Assembly (NCBI GenBank): GCA_947623455.1
Contig: OX392527.1
Coordinates: 50,202,401 to 50,266,400, forward strand
Reading direction: 5' to 3'
DNA: 64,000 bases
Source of the DNA: Mimachlamys varia
Lineage: Eukaryota > Mollusca > Bivalvia > Pectinida > Pectinidae
Positions 22,374 to 33,060 of this stretch are shown one piece after another. Below the pieces are notes generated by a model, which made no database searches, was not told the DNA's origin, and was given only the letters and a program-made list of their open reading frames with translations. Both the position numbers and the translations under genes were made by a program. The first letter of the stretch is position 1, and each line of letters begins with the position of its first letter.

Positions 22374-22454
22374 ATGGCTACAGATGTCAGAACTGTGGAA
22401 ATGTTGAAACAGCTTCATCTAAAGATTACATATAGAGACGGTAGTTTCACAAAG
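22374..22454 (+). CDS. Possible first coding exon of an unrecognised gene (27 aa)
   Basis: ATG in a fair context (ATAATGGCT) opens MATDVRTVEMLKQLHLKITY plus RDGSFTK and meets a good donor, AAG|GTAAAT, in phase 0. The sequence has protein-like composition, but I recognise no family and found no convincing partner exon. It could belong with the ORF at 23135, although a poor acceptor (ATATAG) would be needed there. It may equally be chance. Confidence 0.2.
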
Positions 22455-23134
22455 GTAAATTTTCCGTAATATCTCAAATTACGCAATGCTGTTTTCGGAT
22501 CAGTTTTCTGATCCTTTCCTCCCGCCAACACTTACACGAATGTCCCCTTTCATATTTAACAGTCAATGTTAAGTCATGTGATATAATGCCAAGCTTAACT
22601 AGTATACATAAAATATACGTATCATTGTATATGGAAAACATATTATGGCTGAAATTAATGTTTCCATGGAATATTCAATGAGGTCTTTGAGCACTGTCCG
22701 TACTGAACTTTACGCGCGAAATTTATATTTAAAGACCCATAACGTTAAACAGAGATATGTGAAAAAGCTACAATAAATGTTTAGGGAACAGCTATTTTGG
22801 TGCAGATTATGTTTCTCAATAGTTCTTAAAGTGCATATATATTTTCTAACTTCAAGGCTTACGCATGTGCTCAAAACACAAAATCGCATCACGGAACTCT
22901 TGGCGGGAAACGTTTTCATATTTGTTACAGCGGGAAAAGTTGCTATCGCGGGAACATTTACCTATAGCAACGTAACATTTACCCATAGCAACATCTCTAT
23001 GACGTTACGCGAAGTAAAAAATAAACATGCTACATTTTGGAGGAAATTATCTCAGCTACGTTTGTGGTTACGTGTTGCTGTGAGAGGAAACCGGGAATTG
23101 TATTTATTAGACGGTGAAACATATATAGCATACC

Positions 23135-23902
23135 ATGAATAACTGGAGTCAAAACGAGGCAAAAGATCGTCACTCTACATCCTCCTGTCTGGATAATATG
23201 GCTGTGTTCTCCAATACTTTCCATGGACCACATGCTGGACAAAATTTATCATTGTGTCATGGTTTGATAAACAGACAATCACATTCGTGGCATTCCGGAT
23301 TCAATGGTTTCTTGGCTAATTCCATGCGACCTCCTAGCCATACGCATGCTAGTGAACAGGCGTGGGAAACTTCTGATTTAGATTTGTCGGTAGAATCTCT
23401 TGATGATATGATGACGTTCTCATCTCCGAATGAATTGGTCAAAACTTTTACGTCACTGACCCCACCAGGAAACCTAACCTTCCCAAGGGAACCGTTTTGC
23501 TCCATCAAGTCTCCAATGTTTAGGAAACCTCTATCGACGCCTTGTGATTTCAGAAATTCTAGTACATTCAAAACAAGACGTTCGTTTGAGGCTGATACCG
23601 ACCCGCTCTACCCGCTATTCTCTCCTAGACTGACTTCTACTCCCGACGAGTCTCCACTCCAGGACCATTTGTTTGTGTCCCCACTCCAGGAACGTTCGTT
23701 TGTGTCCCCACTCCAGGAACATTCGTTTGTGTCCCCACTGCCGCCGACACCACGACTTACAGACCACAGTCTGCTGGCCTCTCCTCGACACCACCGACTG
23801 GGTAGGCGAAGACTTCTGTTCCCCTCGGAGGACGAAGAGGCTGTTTATTACCTTATCACCAAATATCTGTTACCAATGGACGAACAGTATAGTGTTTACT
23901 GA
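23135..23902 (+). CDS. Orphan intronless ORF, 255 aa, Ser/Thr-Pro-rich protein of unknown function
   Basis: An ATG in good context (TACCATGA) follows an in-frame TAG only six bases upstream and opens 255 codons ending TGA, far longer than chance in this AT-rich DNA. I do not recognise the family. The protein is hydrophilic, with no signal peptide or membrane segment. It has about eleven SP/TP sites (KSPMF, LSTPC, FSPRL, STPDE, PPTPR, ASPRH and others) that could be proline-directed kinase targets. Three or four tandem 9-residue units of the type SPLQ(E/D)xxFV lie at about residues 172-201. An acidic patch after RRRLLFPSEDEE leads to the C-terminus ITKYLLPMDEQYSVY. RxxL sequences (RKPL, RRLL) are present but too short to prove D-boxes. 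No polyadenylation signal is seen before the 35-bp minisatellite that starts some 25 bp after the stop. A lineage-restricted cell-cycle or signalling regulator is one guess; function is unknown. Confidence 0.6.
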   Translation: MNNWSQNEAKDRHSTSSCLDNMAVFSNTFHGPHAGQNLSLCHGLINRQSHSWHSGFNGFLANSMRPPSHTHASEQAWETSDLDLSVESLDDMMTFSSPNELVKTFTSLTPPGNLTFPREPFCSIKSPMFRKPLSTPCDFRNSSTFKTRRSFEADTDPLYPLFSPRLTSTPDESPLQDHLFVSPLQERSFVSPLQEHSFVSPLPPTPRLTDHSLLASPRHHRLGRRRLLFPSEDEEAVYYLITKYLLPMDEQYSVY

Positions 23903-23924
23903 CTACTGACACACCAAGCACAAT

Positions 23925-25850
23925 ACATGTTTACTGTCTGTCGCTACATCAAGCAAGGTCCAAGTCTACTGGCTGTCACTTCATCAAGCACGACCAATGT
24001 CTACTGGCTGACGGTACATCAAGCACGACGCATGTCTACTGGATGTGGGTATATCTAGCACGACCCGTGTCTACTGGCTGTCGGTACATCTAGCACGACC
24101 AATGCCTACTGGCTGTCGGTACATCAAGCACGACGCATGTCTACTGGATGTGGGTATATCTAGCACGACCCGTGTCTACTGGCTGTCGGTACATCTAGCA
24201 CGACCCATGTCTACTGGCTGTCGGTACATCTAGCACGACCAATGCCTACTGGCTGTCGGTACATCTAGCACGACCAATGTCTACTGGCTGTCGGTACATC
24301 AATCACGACCCATGTCTACTGGCTGTTGGTACATCAAACATGACCAATGTCTACTGGCTGTTTGTAAATCTAGCACGACCCGTGTCTACTGGCTGTCGGT
24401 ACATCTAGCACGACCCATGTCTACTGGCTGTCGGTACATCTAGCACGACCAATGCCTACTGGCTGTCGGTACATCTAGCACGACCAATGTCTACTGGCTG
24501 TTGGTACATCTAGCACGACCAATGCCTACTGGCTGTTGGTACATCAAACATGACCAATGTCTACTGGCTGTTGGTACATCAAACATGACCAATGTCTACT
24601 TGCTGTGGGTAAATCAAGCACGACCCATGTCTACTGGCTGTTGGTACATCAAACATGACCAATGTCTACTTGTTGTGGGTAAATCAAGCACGACCCATGT
24701 CTACTGGCTGTTGGTACATCAAGCACGACCCATTTCTATTTGCTGTGGGTACATCAAGCACGACCCATGTCTACTGGCTGTGTGTACATCAAGCACGACG
24801 CATGTCTACTTGCTGTGGGTAAATCAAGCACGACCCATGTCTACTGGCTGTTGGTACATCAAGCACGACCCATGTCTACTTGCTGTGGCTAAATCAAGCA
24901 CGACCCATGTCTTCTGGCTGTTGGTACATCAAGCACGACCCATGTCTTCTGGCTGTTGGTACATCAAGCACGACCCATGTCTTCTGGCTGTTGGTACATC
25001 AAGCACGACCCATGTCTATTTGCTGTGGGTACATCAAGCACGACCCATGTCTACTGGCTGTGTGTACATCAAGCACGACGCATGTCTACTTGCTGTGGGT
25101 AAATCAAGCACGACCCATGTCTACTGGCTGTTGGTACATCAAGCACGACCCATGTCTACTTGCTGTGGGTAAATCAAGCACGACCCATGTCTTCTGGCTG
25201 TTGGTACATCAAGCACGACCCATGTCTTCTGGCTGTGTGTACATCAAGCACGACCCATGTCTACTGGCTGTTGGTACATCAAGCACGACCCATGTCTACT
25301 GGCTGTGTGTACATCAAGCACGACCCATGTCTACTTGCTGTTGGTACATCAAGCACGACCCATGTCTTCTGGCTGGGTGTACATCAAGCACGACCCATGT
25401 CTACTGGCTGTTGGTACATCAAGCACGACCCATGTCTTCTGGCTGTGTGTACATCAAGCACGGCCCATGTCTTCTGGCTGTTGGTACATCAAGCACGACC
25501 CATGTCTACTGGCTGTTGGTAATCAAGCACGACCCATGTCTTCTGGCTGTTGGTACATCAAGCACGACCCATGTCTACTTGCTGTGGGTAAATCAAGCAC
25601 GACCCATGTCTTCTGGCTGTTGGTACATCAAGCACGACGCATGTCTACTTGCGATGTGTACATCAAGCACGACCCATGTCTACTTGCTGTGGGTAAATCA
25701 AGCACGACCCATGTCTTCTGGCTGTTGGTACATCAAGCACGACCCATGTCTACTGGCTGTTGGTACATCAAGCACGACGCATGTCTACTTGCGATGTGTA
25801 CATCAAGCACGACCCATGTTTACTGGCTGTGCGTACATCAAGCATGATAT
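23925..25850 (+). repeat. 35-bp minisatellite, about 55 copies
   Basis: Unit TCTACTGGCTGTTGGTACAT then CAAGCACGACCCATG, period 35, starting about 25 bp after the stop of the 255-aa ORF. The unit has no stop in any forward frame, so overlapping open frames up to 338 codons arise, translating into the cycle YIKHDPCLLAVG / TSSTTHVYWLL / VHQARPMSTGCW. These are repeat-derived frames, not evidence of a gene. Confidence 0.95.
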
Positions 25851-26328
25851 TTGCTTCCTTGTTGTCGAACAAGCTATGCATGTGTTAGGATGTTAATACA
25901 AAATATTTATTCTGTTCTGAAGGCCGACGCACCAATGAAATATATTGTTAAGTTAAATATATAATTATATGTTGATTGTTGGAAGAACTTTTTTTATTCT
26001 TAAACCGATTAAAGCACATTCATTAATATAAGAGTCTAAATGTAGACTAGCTCTTCGTCAAAGAAAGACATATATGGTCGTATCGTCGTAGTTAATTTAG
26101 TAGCAAGACTACTTTAGTGCTTTCGAAAATGCTGATTTCGAAATCGCTGCGTGCTCTTTTGAGGAATAGCTCTCTTGGTAAATTGTAATACTTGTAATTT
26201 TCGGGCGCGCATATTTTTGTGTGAACAGTGCGAGTCCTGCGCTGTCTGTCATGGTACTTATAATTATCATACTATTATAGATATAACGGAATAGCCCGAG
26301 TTTGCTCTGTAGTTTTGTATGGCTATTT

Positions 26329-26490
26329 AAGCATTGAACTGCTTTCAGTTGGCTTTCATAGGCTACATGAATGCCAGCTTGACAAAGGCAAATTCAATGA
26401 AGCGTGCTAGCACTTCATGTTGGATTTGCTTTTGTCCAGTTGGAATCCATTTTGCCTCTGAATGCCTACTAAAAGCAGTTCAATACTTAT
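26329..26490. mobile_element. Foldback element, about 160 bp
   Basis: The left end AGCATTGAACTGCTTTCAGT is inverted at the right end (ACTAAAAGCAGTTCAATACT). The inner arms GACAAAGGCAAATTC and GGATTTGCTTTTGTC also pair. No ORF. Confidence 0.65.
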
Positions 26491-26714
26491 ATTTACCAAT
26501 TTTAGAATCTGTTCACCTCATAAAAAAATCAATACCTCTTTGTATTTCTCAGCATTAAGCTCAAATAATATATATATCGTGTATGCTTGTTCAATGAAAC
26601 CATCGCCCGGGGACGGTTAATGGTATCCAGCGTAAAAATTATGATTTCATAATAATGATGACCGCTAATGGCATTCAAGGATTCATGAATGCCAACTAAA
26701 TTTGGTAGGGTCAT

Positions 26715-27200
26715 ATGGTGGCAATGCCATACAATGGTAAATATATGTTTACAATTACGTTATCTTTTCTTCTCAACACAATTAAGCAGCGTTCCTATTT
26801 CCCTCCCAATATATACCTTATCGCGTCCGTTGGATTAATCCTATATTTTCACGTTAGTTCCATAACCGCTGCCTTACTTCACTTACAAAAGAACCAACAA
26901 ACCTGTTTTATTTTTAGTGGTGGAATATTATTCAAATTCTCTAAACGTTTGGAACAAATGCATGTCAAGGACGTCATGATCACCGCAACAGTATTCTTGA
27001 TGTGGAGGCACAGCAGGGCCTTCCGTTGTTACCAGTCATGTTTGTTGTCATTACAGTCGCTATTGAGTATTGCTGAAGACGCTGTTAGATATTCTGTTTA
27101 TTCAATTTCTATAGCAAAATCTACCGGGGCAGATTTCAGTTTTTTCAAATGTCGTCTGTATAAGCAGTGCTTTGATTGGTTAAATCAGAAAAAGGGATAA
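26715..27200 (+). CDS. Unrecognised 161-aa open frame, probably chance
   Basis: The frame is open for 161 codons with no recognisable domain, no splice context and a composition (many F, L, I, C) like translated AT-rich non-coding DNA. It is listed only because it is the longest unexplained non-repetitive frame. I think it is probably not a gene. Confidence 0.1.
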   Translation: MVAMPYNGKYMFTITLSFLLNTIKQRSYFPPNIYLIASVGLILYFHVSSITAALLHLQKNQQTCFIFSGGILFKFSKRLEQMHVKDVMITATVFLMWRHSRAFRCYQSCLLSLQSLLSIAEDAVRYSVYSISIAKSTGADFSFFKCRLYKQCFDWLNQKKG

Positions 27201-27585
27201 GGAAAAATTATCATATTTCTCACTAGTAGAAAATATCACTTGATAGAATGAATAATTTCGGTAGTTTAAGTATATTTAACATTACAAAGCAGACATCCAC
27301 TCCTGAAACGGTATACGTACGTATCTTTCCTCATATCTCTAACGCATTTGGTTCTGCTGCTGCTGCTGATGATGATGGTGGTGGTGGTTGTGGTGGTGAC
27401 GTCGACGATTACGACGTTTCTGTGAGAATCATAAATATGTCATTGTTACTTGGTTGGTAGATGTATCTTATAAGTTGTACAACAAAGAAATTATTTGGCT
27501 GTTCAATGTGACACGATGTTGCAGTTTGAACATTTTTTTCACCCTTACCGCTTTCGACTTTCGAAATTCTTGGCATTCTGGCCCA

Positions 27586-27719
27586 GAGATCATGAAACAA
27601 TCTTAGACTTAAGTTTGTGCTTAGCCAATCAGGTATGACGTTACTTTTTGTAATGTTAATCGTGATTGGCTAAGTCCAAACTTAAGACAACTTTAGACTT
27701 AATATTGTTTCATGATCCC
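27586..27719. mobile_element. Foldback MITE with GATCATGAAACAAT ends
   Basis: GATCATGAAACAATCTTAGA opens and its inverted counterpart (TTAATATTGTTTCATGATC) closes the segment; GCTTAGCCAATCA pairs with TGATTGGCTAAG inside. About 134 bp, no ORF. Confidence 0.7.
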
Positions 27720-29204
27720 GGTGCCAGGTTTTAGCCGATTTAGACTAAATAGTTATGTGACGATTGTGAACTGATCAGAAGCTTGTTCCAGTATGACGTT
27801 GGAGTTCACTACATTCTATAGGGCGTCTCTCACGCGCTTGAAATCTTACAATTTTATGGGAAGCGAAGACAAGGTTCAGTAATTAGCCTTACCCAATTTG
27901 TGACCAGAAATTTATTCCATGCTGGATATACTAGTACATGTACTATATGGCTAATCATCGATGTTAACTTAAAGGATAAACATGCATATATTTTTTTTCT
28001 TGTTAGTTTAAATATATATATGGGGTTTTGGTGGTTTCAAAGAGTGCATGATTCGAATGACCGCCATATGAGAATTGTCTACATTCTAACTGTTAATATA
28101 CAGTTCCAGTGCGCTTCTTGTGTGTAAAGTTTTTATGAAGATTAAAGCCAAAGAGCAACAACTAGCTGGCAGAGTCGAGAATTTTCTTTTTCTTCTTTTT
28201 TACACCTTTGGATGGCATCGTGAAGATATTGCCGTACTTGTCAAGAATTCAGGAAAAGTGTTTTGAGACGGGGACTTTGAAGAAACAGCTTGACCTTAGA
28301 TGGATAGGTTTGTTTCACGCCCTATTTGCAGATATGGTAATTAGATGGTGTGGCAGGTTTTAGTATTGGAAGAAAGCCTGAGGAAAACACACATATATAT
28401 TGCCAGTACCTGACTGTCCACGTAGGCCTCGGACCCGCGGCATTGATGGCTAATGGTAGCAGCATAGTAGAGAGTTTGAACATGTTTAACAATCACTTGA
28501 ACGTAAATATGTACAAACCTGTGTTGTCGGGTTGTCTGCTGCATTTACTTGCAGTCATATGATAATTATCATTGTGTTTTGATATATCTGCCAATACCTT
28601 TTCATCAATACCTTTTCATCAATACCTTTTCATCAATACCTTTTCATCGACCCAATCATATTTTTACGGACAAGACGCAACTAATGAGAGTGGGCAACGC
28701 TGCCTTTAGAGAAATAACGTCTGACATCGAAGTTCAATAAAGATGGATACTTGGACAAATAATAACCTTTAGTTACTAAGCTTTACCAATCGGAGACACG
28801 ATGTGTGTGGTTCATCTCTACCATATGTACAGTTTAGATCTTCTTCTTCTTCCTCTTAATGTGCATGACTCCTAATGGGGCATTTTCGCCCCTGCAGGTT
28901 AAAATCATGTCAGGGAGGGCTCTCATTTTAAAAACATATTAAAATCAGATTCACACTTAAAATGGATGGCTGCTGACTTGGACCTTGAATACGAAGCGAA
29001 TCAGCTCTGACCATATAAAGCTGGTGGCAGGGTTCCATATCACAATGCCAGCTGAAAAGAAGGAGTCCGCGTAACTCTTGATGTTACAGTTCGGCTGTAG
29101 GTACATGTACTTCATATGATGACCCCGGTAGTGATGGTGGTGCTGATGGACTGCAAAGGGGTAGATGACATGTCTATGAGATTATTCACTATTTTGAACA
29201 TCAT

Positions 29205-30499
29205 AAAGCTATAGTCACACCAGATCGTACGATTTTTGAATCGTGCGATTGTGGTCGATTTGGCCGAGTTACGACCGATCGGCAATGTTTGTTGCGATGT
29301 CTATTCGTGATCGCATACTGCGATTGGTCCTACGACTGGTGGTAGGTCATCGTACGATTGGTGGTGCGCTTGGTCGCGCAATGACAATTTTGCGTGTCTC
29401 ATAGTTCTCGACACCTTGCCGGCCACTTCGTTACATATTCATGAGGTTGACGTCACCCCGCGTGCTGGTCTTTTGCTGTCATTGGATGCCTAAATTTAAA
29501 GGAAGACCGCCATCCAATGACAGCGTAAGGCCTCCGCGTGTAGTGGCAAGGTGTCGAGAACTATGAGACACGGACATTTTGCGTGTTTATGGAGGAAATG
29601 GAGATTATTTCTGCGGAAGGAGGATACATTTGACTTGCATTTAGGAGGTTTATAAAATATAAATTATCCATCTTTCCAATGGTACCAAGCGTTTTTTCGT
29701 ACCTCAACTAGAAATGTGATTTTTGATGCAAGAAAGGTAAGTGGGGTCGATTTTTCGATCTGGAAAGCTTTCCATCCTTTAGCTTTTATGACCACTGAGT
29801 AGGCATTTTTATCGAAAATTGATCTTAACCCCCCAAATGTGTAAAATTACTCTAAATACCCTATTTTAGGTCCAAAACTAGCTGTAACAAATTCTCAGGT
29901 CCCTATGGTGCGATGAGTGGTGCGATGAGTGACCAATCGCATGATCAGTCGTGGCAACCTGCGACTGCTCGCACGATCAGTCGTGGCAACCTGCGATTGC
30001 TCGCACGATCAGTCGTGGCCACCTGCGACTGCTCACAGTCACAACGGACCTACGACCTAGTTGCAACCGAAAAAAATCGGAATCGCAGGAAAATCGTAGC
30101 ATGAGCGCACGACTAGTCGCAGTGGTCGTGGGACAGGTCGTTACTGATCGTACGACCAATTGTGAGGTCGTACGATCGGTGGTACCACCAATCGTAGAGT
30201 GGCACGACCAGTAGCACGACCAAATTTGCAACTACTTGGCCTGCGATCATGCACGACTGGTCCTGCGTTCATGTGCGACTGGTCGTACGATCGTTCTGGG
30301 ACCACTTGCGATTTAGAATCGCAGGTCAGAAGTTTTGAACATGACCATCGACCTTGCTGCGACTGATTTTGCGCGTGCGATCACCCACGACCACTGCGAC
30401 TAGTCGTGCGCTCATGCTACGATTTCCCTGCGATTCCGATTTTCTACGGTCGCAACTAGGTCGTAATCTGGTCGTAGGTCCGGTGTGACTGGGGCTTAA
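29205..30499. mobile_element. Composite foldback element rich in CGATCGTACGAC-type motifs
   Basis: The outer ends are inverted (AGTCACACCAGATCGTACGA at left, GGTGTGACT at 30482-30490). Segment 30045-30130 is an inverted copy of about 30390-30490 (ACCTACGACCTAGTTGC, GCATGAGCGCACGACTAGTC). A roughly 34-bp direct repeat (GCACGATCAGTCGTGGCAAC) lies at 29940-30040. GC content and CpG are far above the surroundings. It contains a second hairpin element (29394-29575) and the segment shared with 21.56 kb. No protein. Confidence 0.7.
29394..29575. mobile_element. Hairpin element nested in the 29.2-30.5 kb element
   Basis: GTCTCATAGTTCTCGACACC at left pairs with GGTGTCGAGAACTATGAGAC at right; TGTCATTGGATG pairs with CATCCAATGACA inside. 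ATTTTGCGTGT is found at both borders (29387-29397 and 29576-29586), so the target duplication is about 10-11 bp. Confidence 0.75.
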
Positions 30500-30974
30500 T
30501 CACTCGAGCTCCAGTTCTGCGCAGCTGCATGTAAGTTGTCAAGGGCGGTTTTCGTTTGAGCGGTTGAACCGGTCGGATGTATGCTACACTGCTCTTCCTG
30601 CTATGAAGTCACTGAATCACTGTCTTCGTATCATTGAAAGCTTGTTAAAGCTTATGACGGATACAGCATTGTCATTTCCACACAACTTATACGTCACCCA
30701 TGATGTAACGTGCTGCTCGGCGCTGTACACTTTAGATTGTGTTGACATGGGACTTGGTAGTATGGTCCCACACCGTTGATGCATAATCCACGTGTGGTCT
30801 TACCAGTGTTTTGTAGCTTGTAGCTTTGATGTGTCTGGGATAGCTGGAGAGATTACGTCTTAGGAGTGCTGTGGTGATATTGGTCTCCCTAGCAATGCTG
30901 TCCACATGTGGTCCGCATTTTGGGAATTTCGCTCTGTTGGTCATATTCAAAGTCTGCCCATTTGATGGTATACC

Positions 30975-31058
30975 CACAGGCATTAGCCTCGTCTGTCAAA
31001 CACCTATAATATATATATTTATATTATAGGTGTTTGACAGACGGGGCTAGTGCCTGTG
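30975..31058. mobile_element. 84-bp hairpin element inserted in the LINE pseudogene
   Basis: CACAGGCATTAGCCTCGTCT through CAAACACCTATAATATA pairs with its inverted copy ending GGGGCTAGTGCCTGTG. GTATACC flanks both sides (30968-30974, 31059-31065). Removing it rejoins the RT reading RRVIPARYT to NGQTL, apart from one extra base. Confidence 0.75.
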
Positions 31059-32093
31059 GTATACCTGGCCGGAATGACACGTCTTTTGTCACTGCATATC
31101 ACCTCAATTTTTTTTCTGGGTTGAATGTAATCGGCCAAATTGCCTCCCACTCCTGAAACTTGTCGTCTAAATCCTGCTGTAGGATGAAGGTGTCTTTCTC
31201 ACTGTTGAAGGTAATATACAGCAGGCAGTCATCAGCCAAACGTCTGGTGGTAGAGCTAGCTTTAGATGGTAGGCCATTGATATAAACAAGGAACAATAGT
31301 GGGCCAAGTACTGTGCCCTTGGGTACCCCGGATATAACTGGTGCTGCTGATGACTAATCACCTTCCACAACAACCTGTTGGTATATGTCCGCCAGAAAAC
31401 TCTGAATCCATGCAAGGGTCTGATCACGCACCCTGTGGTACACCAACTTGATGGCTAAACGATGATGAGGAACCTTGCCAAATGCCTTGCTGAATTCAAG
31501 CAACACCGCATCAATTTGCTGCCGTTTATTCAAACAACTAGTTAGGTCTTGTATGTATGGTGGTAACAGGTTGACCTTCACAAGATCTTCTTTTCCTATA
31601 GCAAGGTTGCTGATCAACAAGGACGCCATACTGTCCTCGGTGGCTGATGACATGGCTACGTGTATGATATGCCTCAAGGTCTTACAGCATACAGAAGTCA
31701 AATATACTGGTATATAGTTGGATACTCTGTTGCTGTCTCTCATCTTGAATAGTGATGTTACATTTGCATTTTTCCTATCACATGGAACTTCCCATTGTTT
31801 TAATGACGCTTGAAAAATAATGGTAAGCATTGGAGTCACTGAAGTTGTCATGATCTTCAGAAAAATAGATGATATCTGGTCTGGTCTACAGGCATTGTTT
31901 GGGTTTTGCTTGTTGAGCAGCTCCAGTACTTCTTTCTAAGCAACCCCGATGTTAGGTGCAGTTGGATAGGTTAAATCCCCAAGATAAGCTCATCTTCCAC
32001 CTTTTCTTTGGTAAAGACGGAAAAAAATGTCTGTTAGAATGTCTGCCTTTTCCTTGGGGCTGGGGTGTAAGGTACACTCATCACACGAAGGGG

Positions 32094-32406
32094 CATCTTC
32101 AATATCCAGGGGTTACGATCACCTACGCTCTCTCCATCCTTGGAATATGGCATGGCAAAACTGAAAGCATGCTCAGGTTTGAAACATAACAAATCGCCAA
32201 GCTACATGCCACGACTGACTTTAGAGCCTGTCAATTTTTTTTTACAGTTATGTGACGACCAGATTCTTTTGATGTACATCAAAGTGTCAAACCAGTCCTC
32301 TTGCCTCATCAACAAGGTGGTGGCACATGGAGCCTTCCGTTTTGCTATGACATATTCCAGGGGAGGAAAGAGCGTAGGTGATCGTAACCCCTGGATATTG
32401 AGGATG
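32094..32406. mobile_element. Foldback element (CATC...GATG family), copy inserted in the LINE
   Basis: The left arm CATCTTCAATATCCAGGGGT TACGATCACCTACGCTCT and the right arm (AGAGCGTAGGTGATCGTAAC CCCTGGATATTGAGGATG) are inverted repeats of about 60-70 bp. The 9-bp flanks ACGAAGGGG and GCAAAGGGG match at 7 positions. Same family as 38694-39025. Confidence 0.8.
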
Positions 32407-32589
32407 GCAAAGGGGATACTACCGAGTTATCACATTTGTTGCTCTTGACGTAGAAGTAGTCTTTTACTGCTGGAGTCCTCCTCACCAATCATGCTGTTGA
32501 CATGCCGGTTGTACGAGGCCTTACATTCTTTCCTGTTGGCGTCCTGTGCCTTATGATACTTCTCCCAGTCTTTCGCCCTATTTGGCTAA

Positions 32590-33060
32590 CCCACACTCCC
32601 ATGAATGTTTCCAACCAGATATGATTTGACATGTGTATAGCAATATGGCAAAATTACCCCCCTGTTACCTAACTCTTCAGCTCATTCAGTCCCTACATTT
32701 GTTCAATTTTGAATCACTACTACCTACCTGGGGACGGAAGACATCACAAGGAATTATTGAAGTACAACGACGGATGGTAAGGGACGCCACGGTATGGAAT
32801 AATATCATCTTGGTCCTTCCGACCAGGTGAGCTGAAAACATTACCGTAGAGGTATTCTCTAGGTGTTCTCCATGCACTGAGGCAGGGATCCTTGGGGTGT
32901 GAAATAACGACAAACACTGGAAGAATTGTGTAACTGACTAGATTTTATTTTACCAAATGTTTTAACAAAGAAAAGGATTGACGAGAAATTAAAATAGAAA
33001 GTTAGATCAAAGGGTATATACTGTAGTATTTACATCAACCGTTCTCCTTAATTAACAAAG
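32590..33060. other. Interval with no recognised feature
   Basis: Between the LINE remnant and the 34-bp minisatellite I see no gene, RNA or repeat structure. Confidence 0.4.

Larger units (their letters stand above)
25860..29200. other. Gene-poor interval
   Basis: Apart from two foldback elements (26329-26490, 27586-27719), a GCT/GAT/GGT trinucleotide stretch (about 27354-27400) and a 14-bp repeat ACCTTTTCATCAAT (28590-28650), I see no gene, RNA or other structure here. Confidence 0.5.
30590..32590 (-). pseudogene. Degenerate jockey-like non-LTR retrotransposon (LINE) reverse transcriptase
   Basis: Read on the minus strand from about 32590 to 30590. Blocks are a pre-RT linker (KDWEKYHKAQDANRKE), the RT core (NNACRPDQISSIFLK, FSKAFGKVPHHRLA, SGVPKGTVLGPLLFLVYING), the catalytic box as LADD at 31228-31239 (usually FADD), and the C-terminal LLRRNLSSYPRHIKA, TLVRPHVDYASTVWD. 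It is broken by an in-frame TAG after VVVEGD (about 31351), further stops near 31945 and 32005, frameshifts, and two inserted foldback elements (30975-31058, 32094-32406). The clade (jockey/CR1-like) is inferred from motif style. The 5' end and 3' tail are not defined. Confidence 0.85.

Noticed and set aside
22777..23142. 121-aa frame just before the orphan ORF as an upstream exon
   Set aside because: It is in a different frame from the 255-aa ORF, has no recognisable domain, and an in-frame stop precedes the orphan ATG.
24501..25896. Long + strand open frames (223, 338, 196 codons) as a repetitive secreted or structural protein gene
   Set aside because: All three forward frames are open because the 35-bp unit lacks stops; there is no start context, signal peptide or splice evidence. 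Treated as minisatellite.
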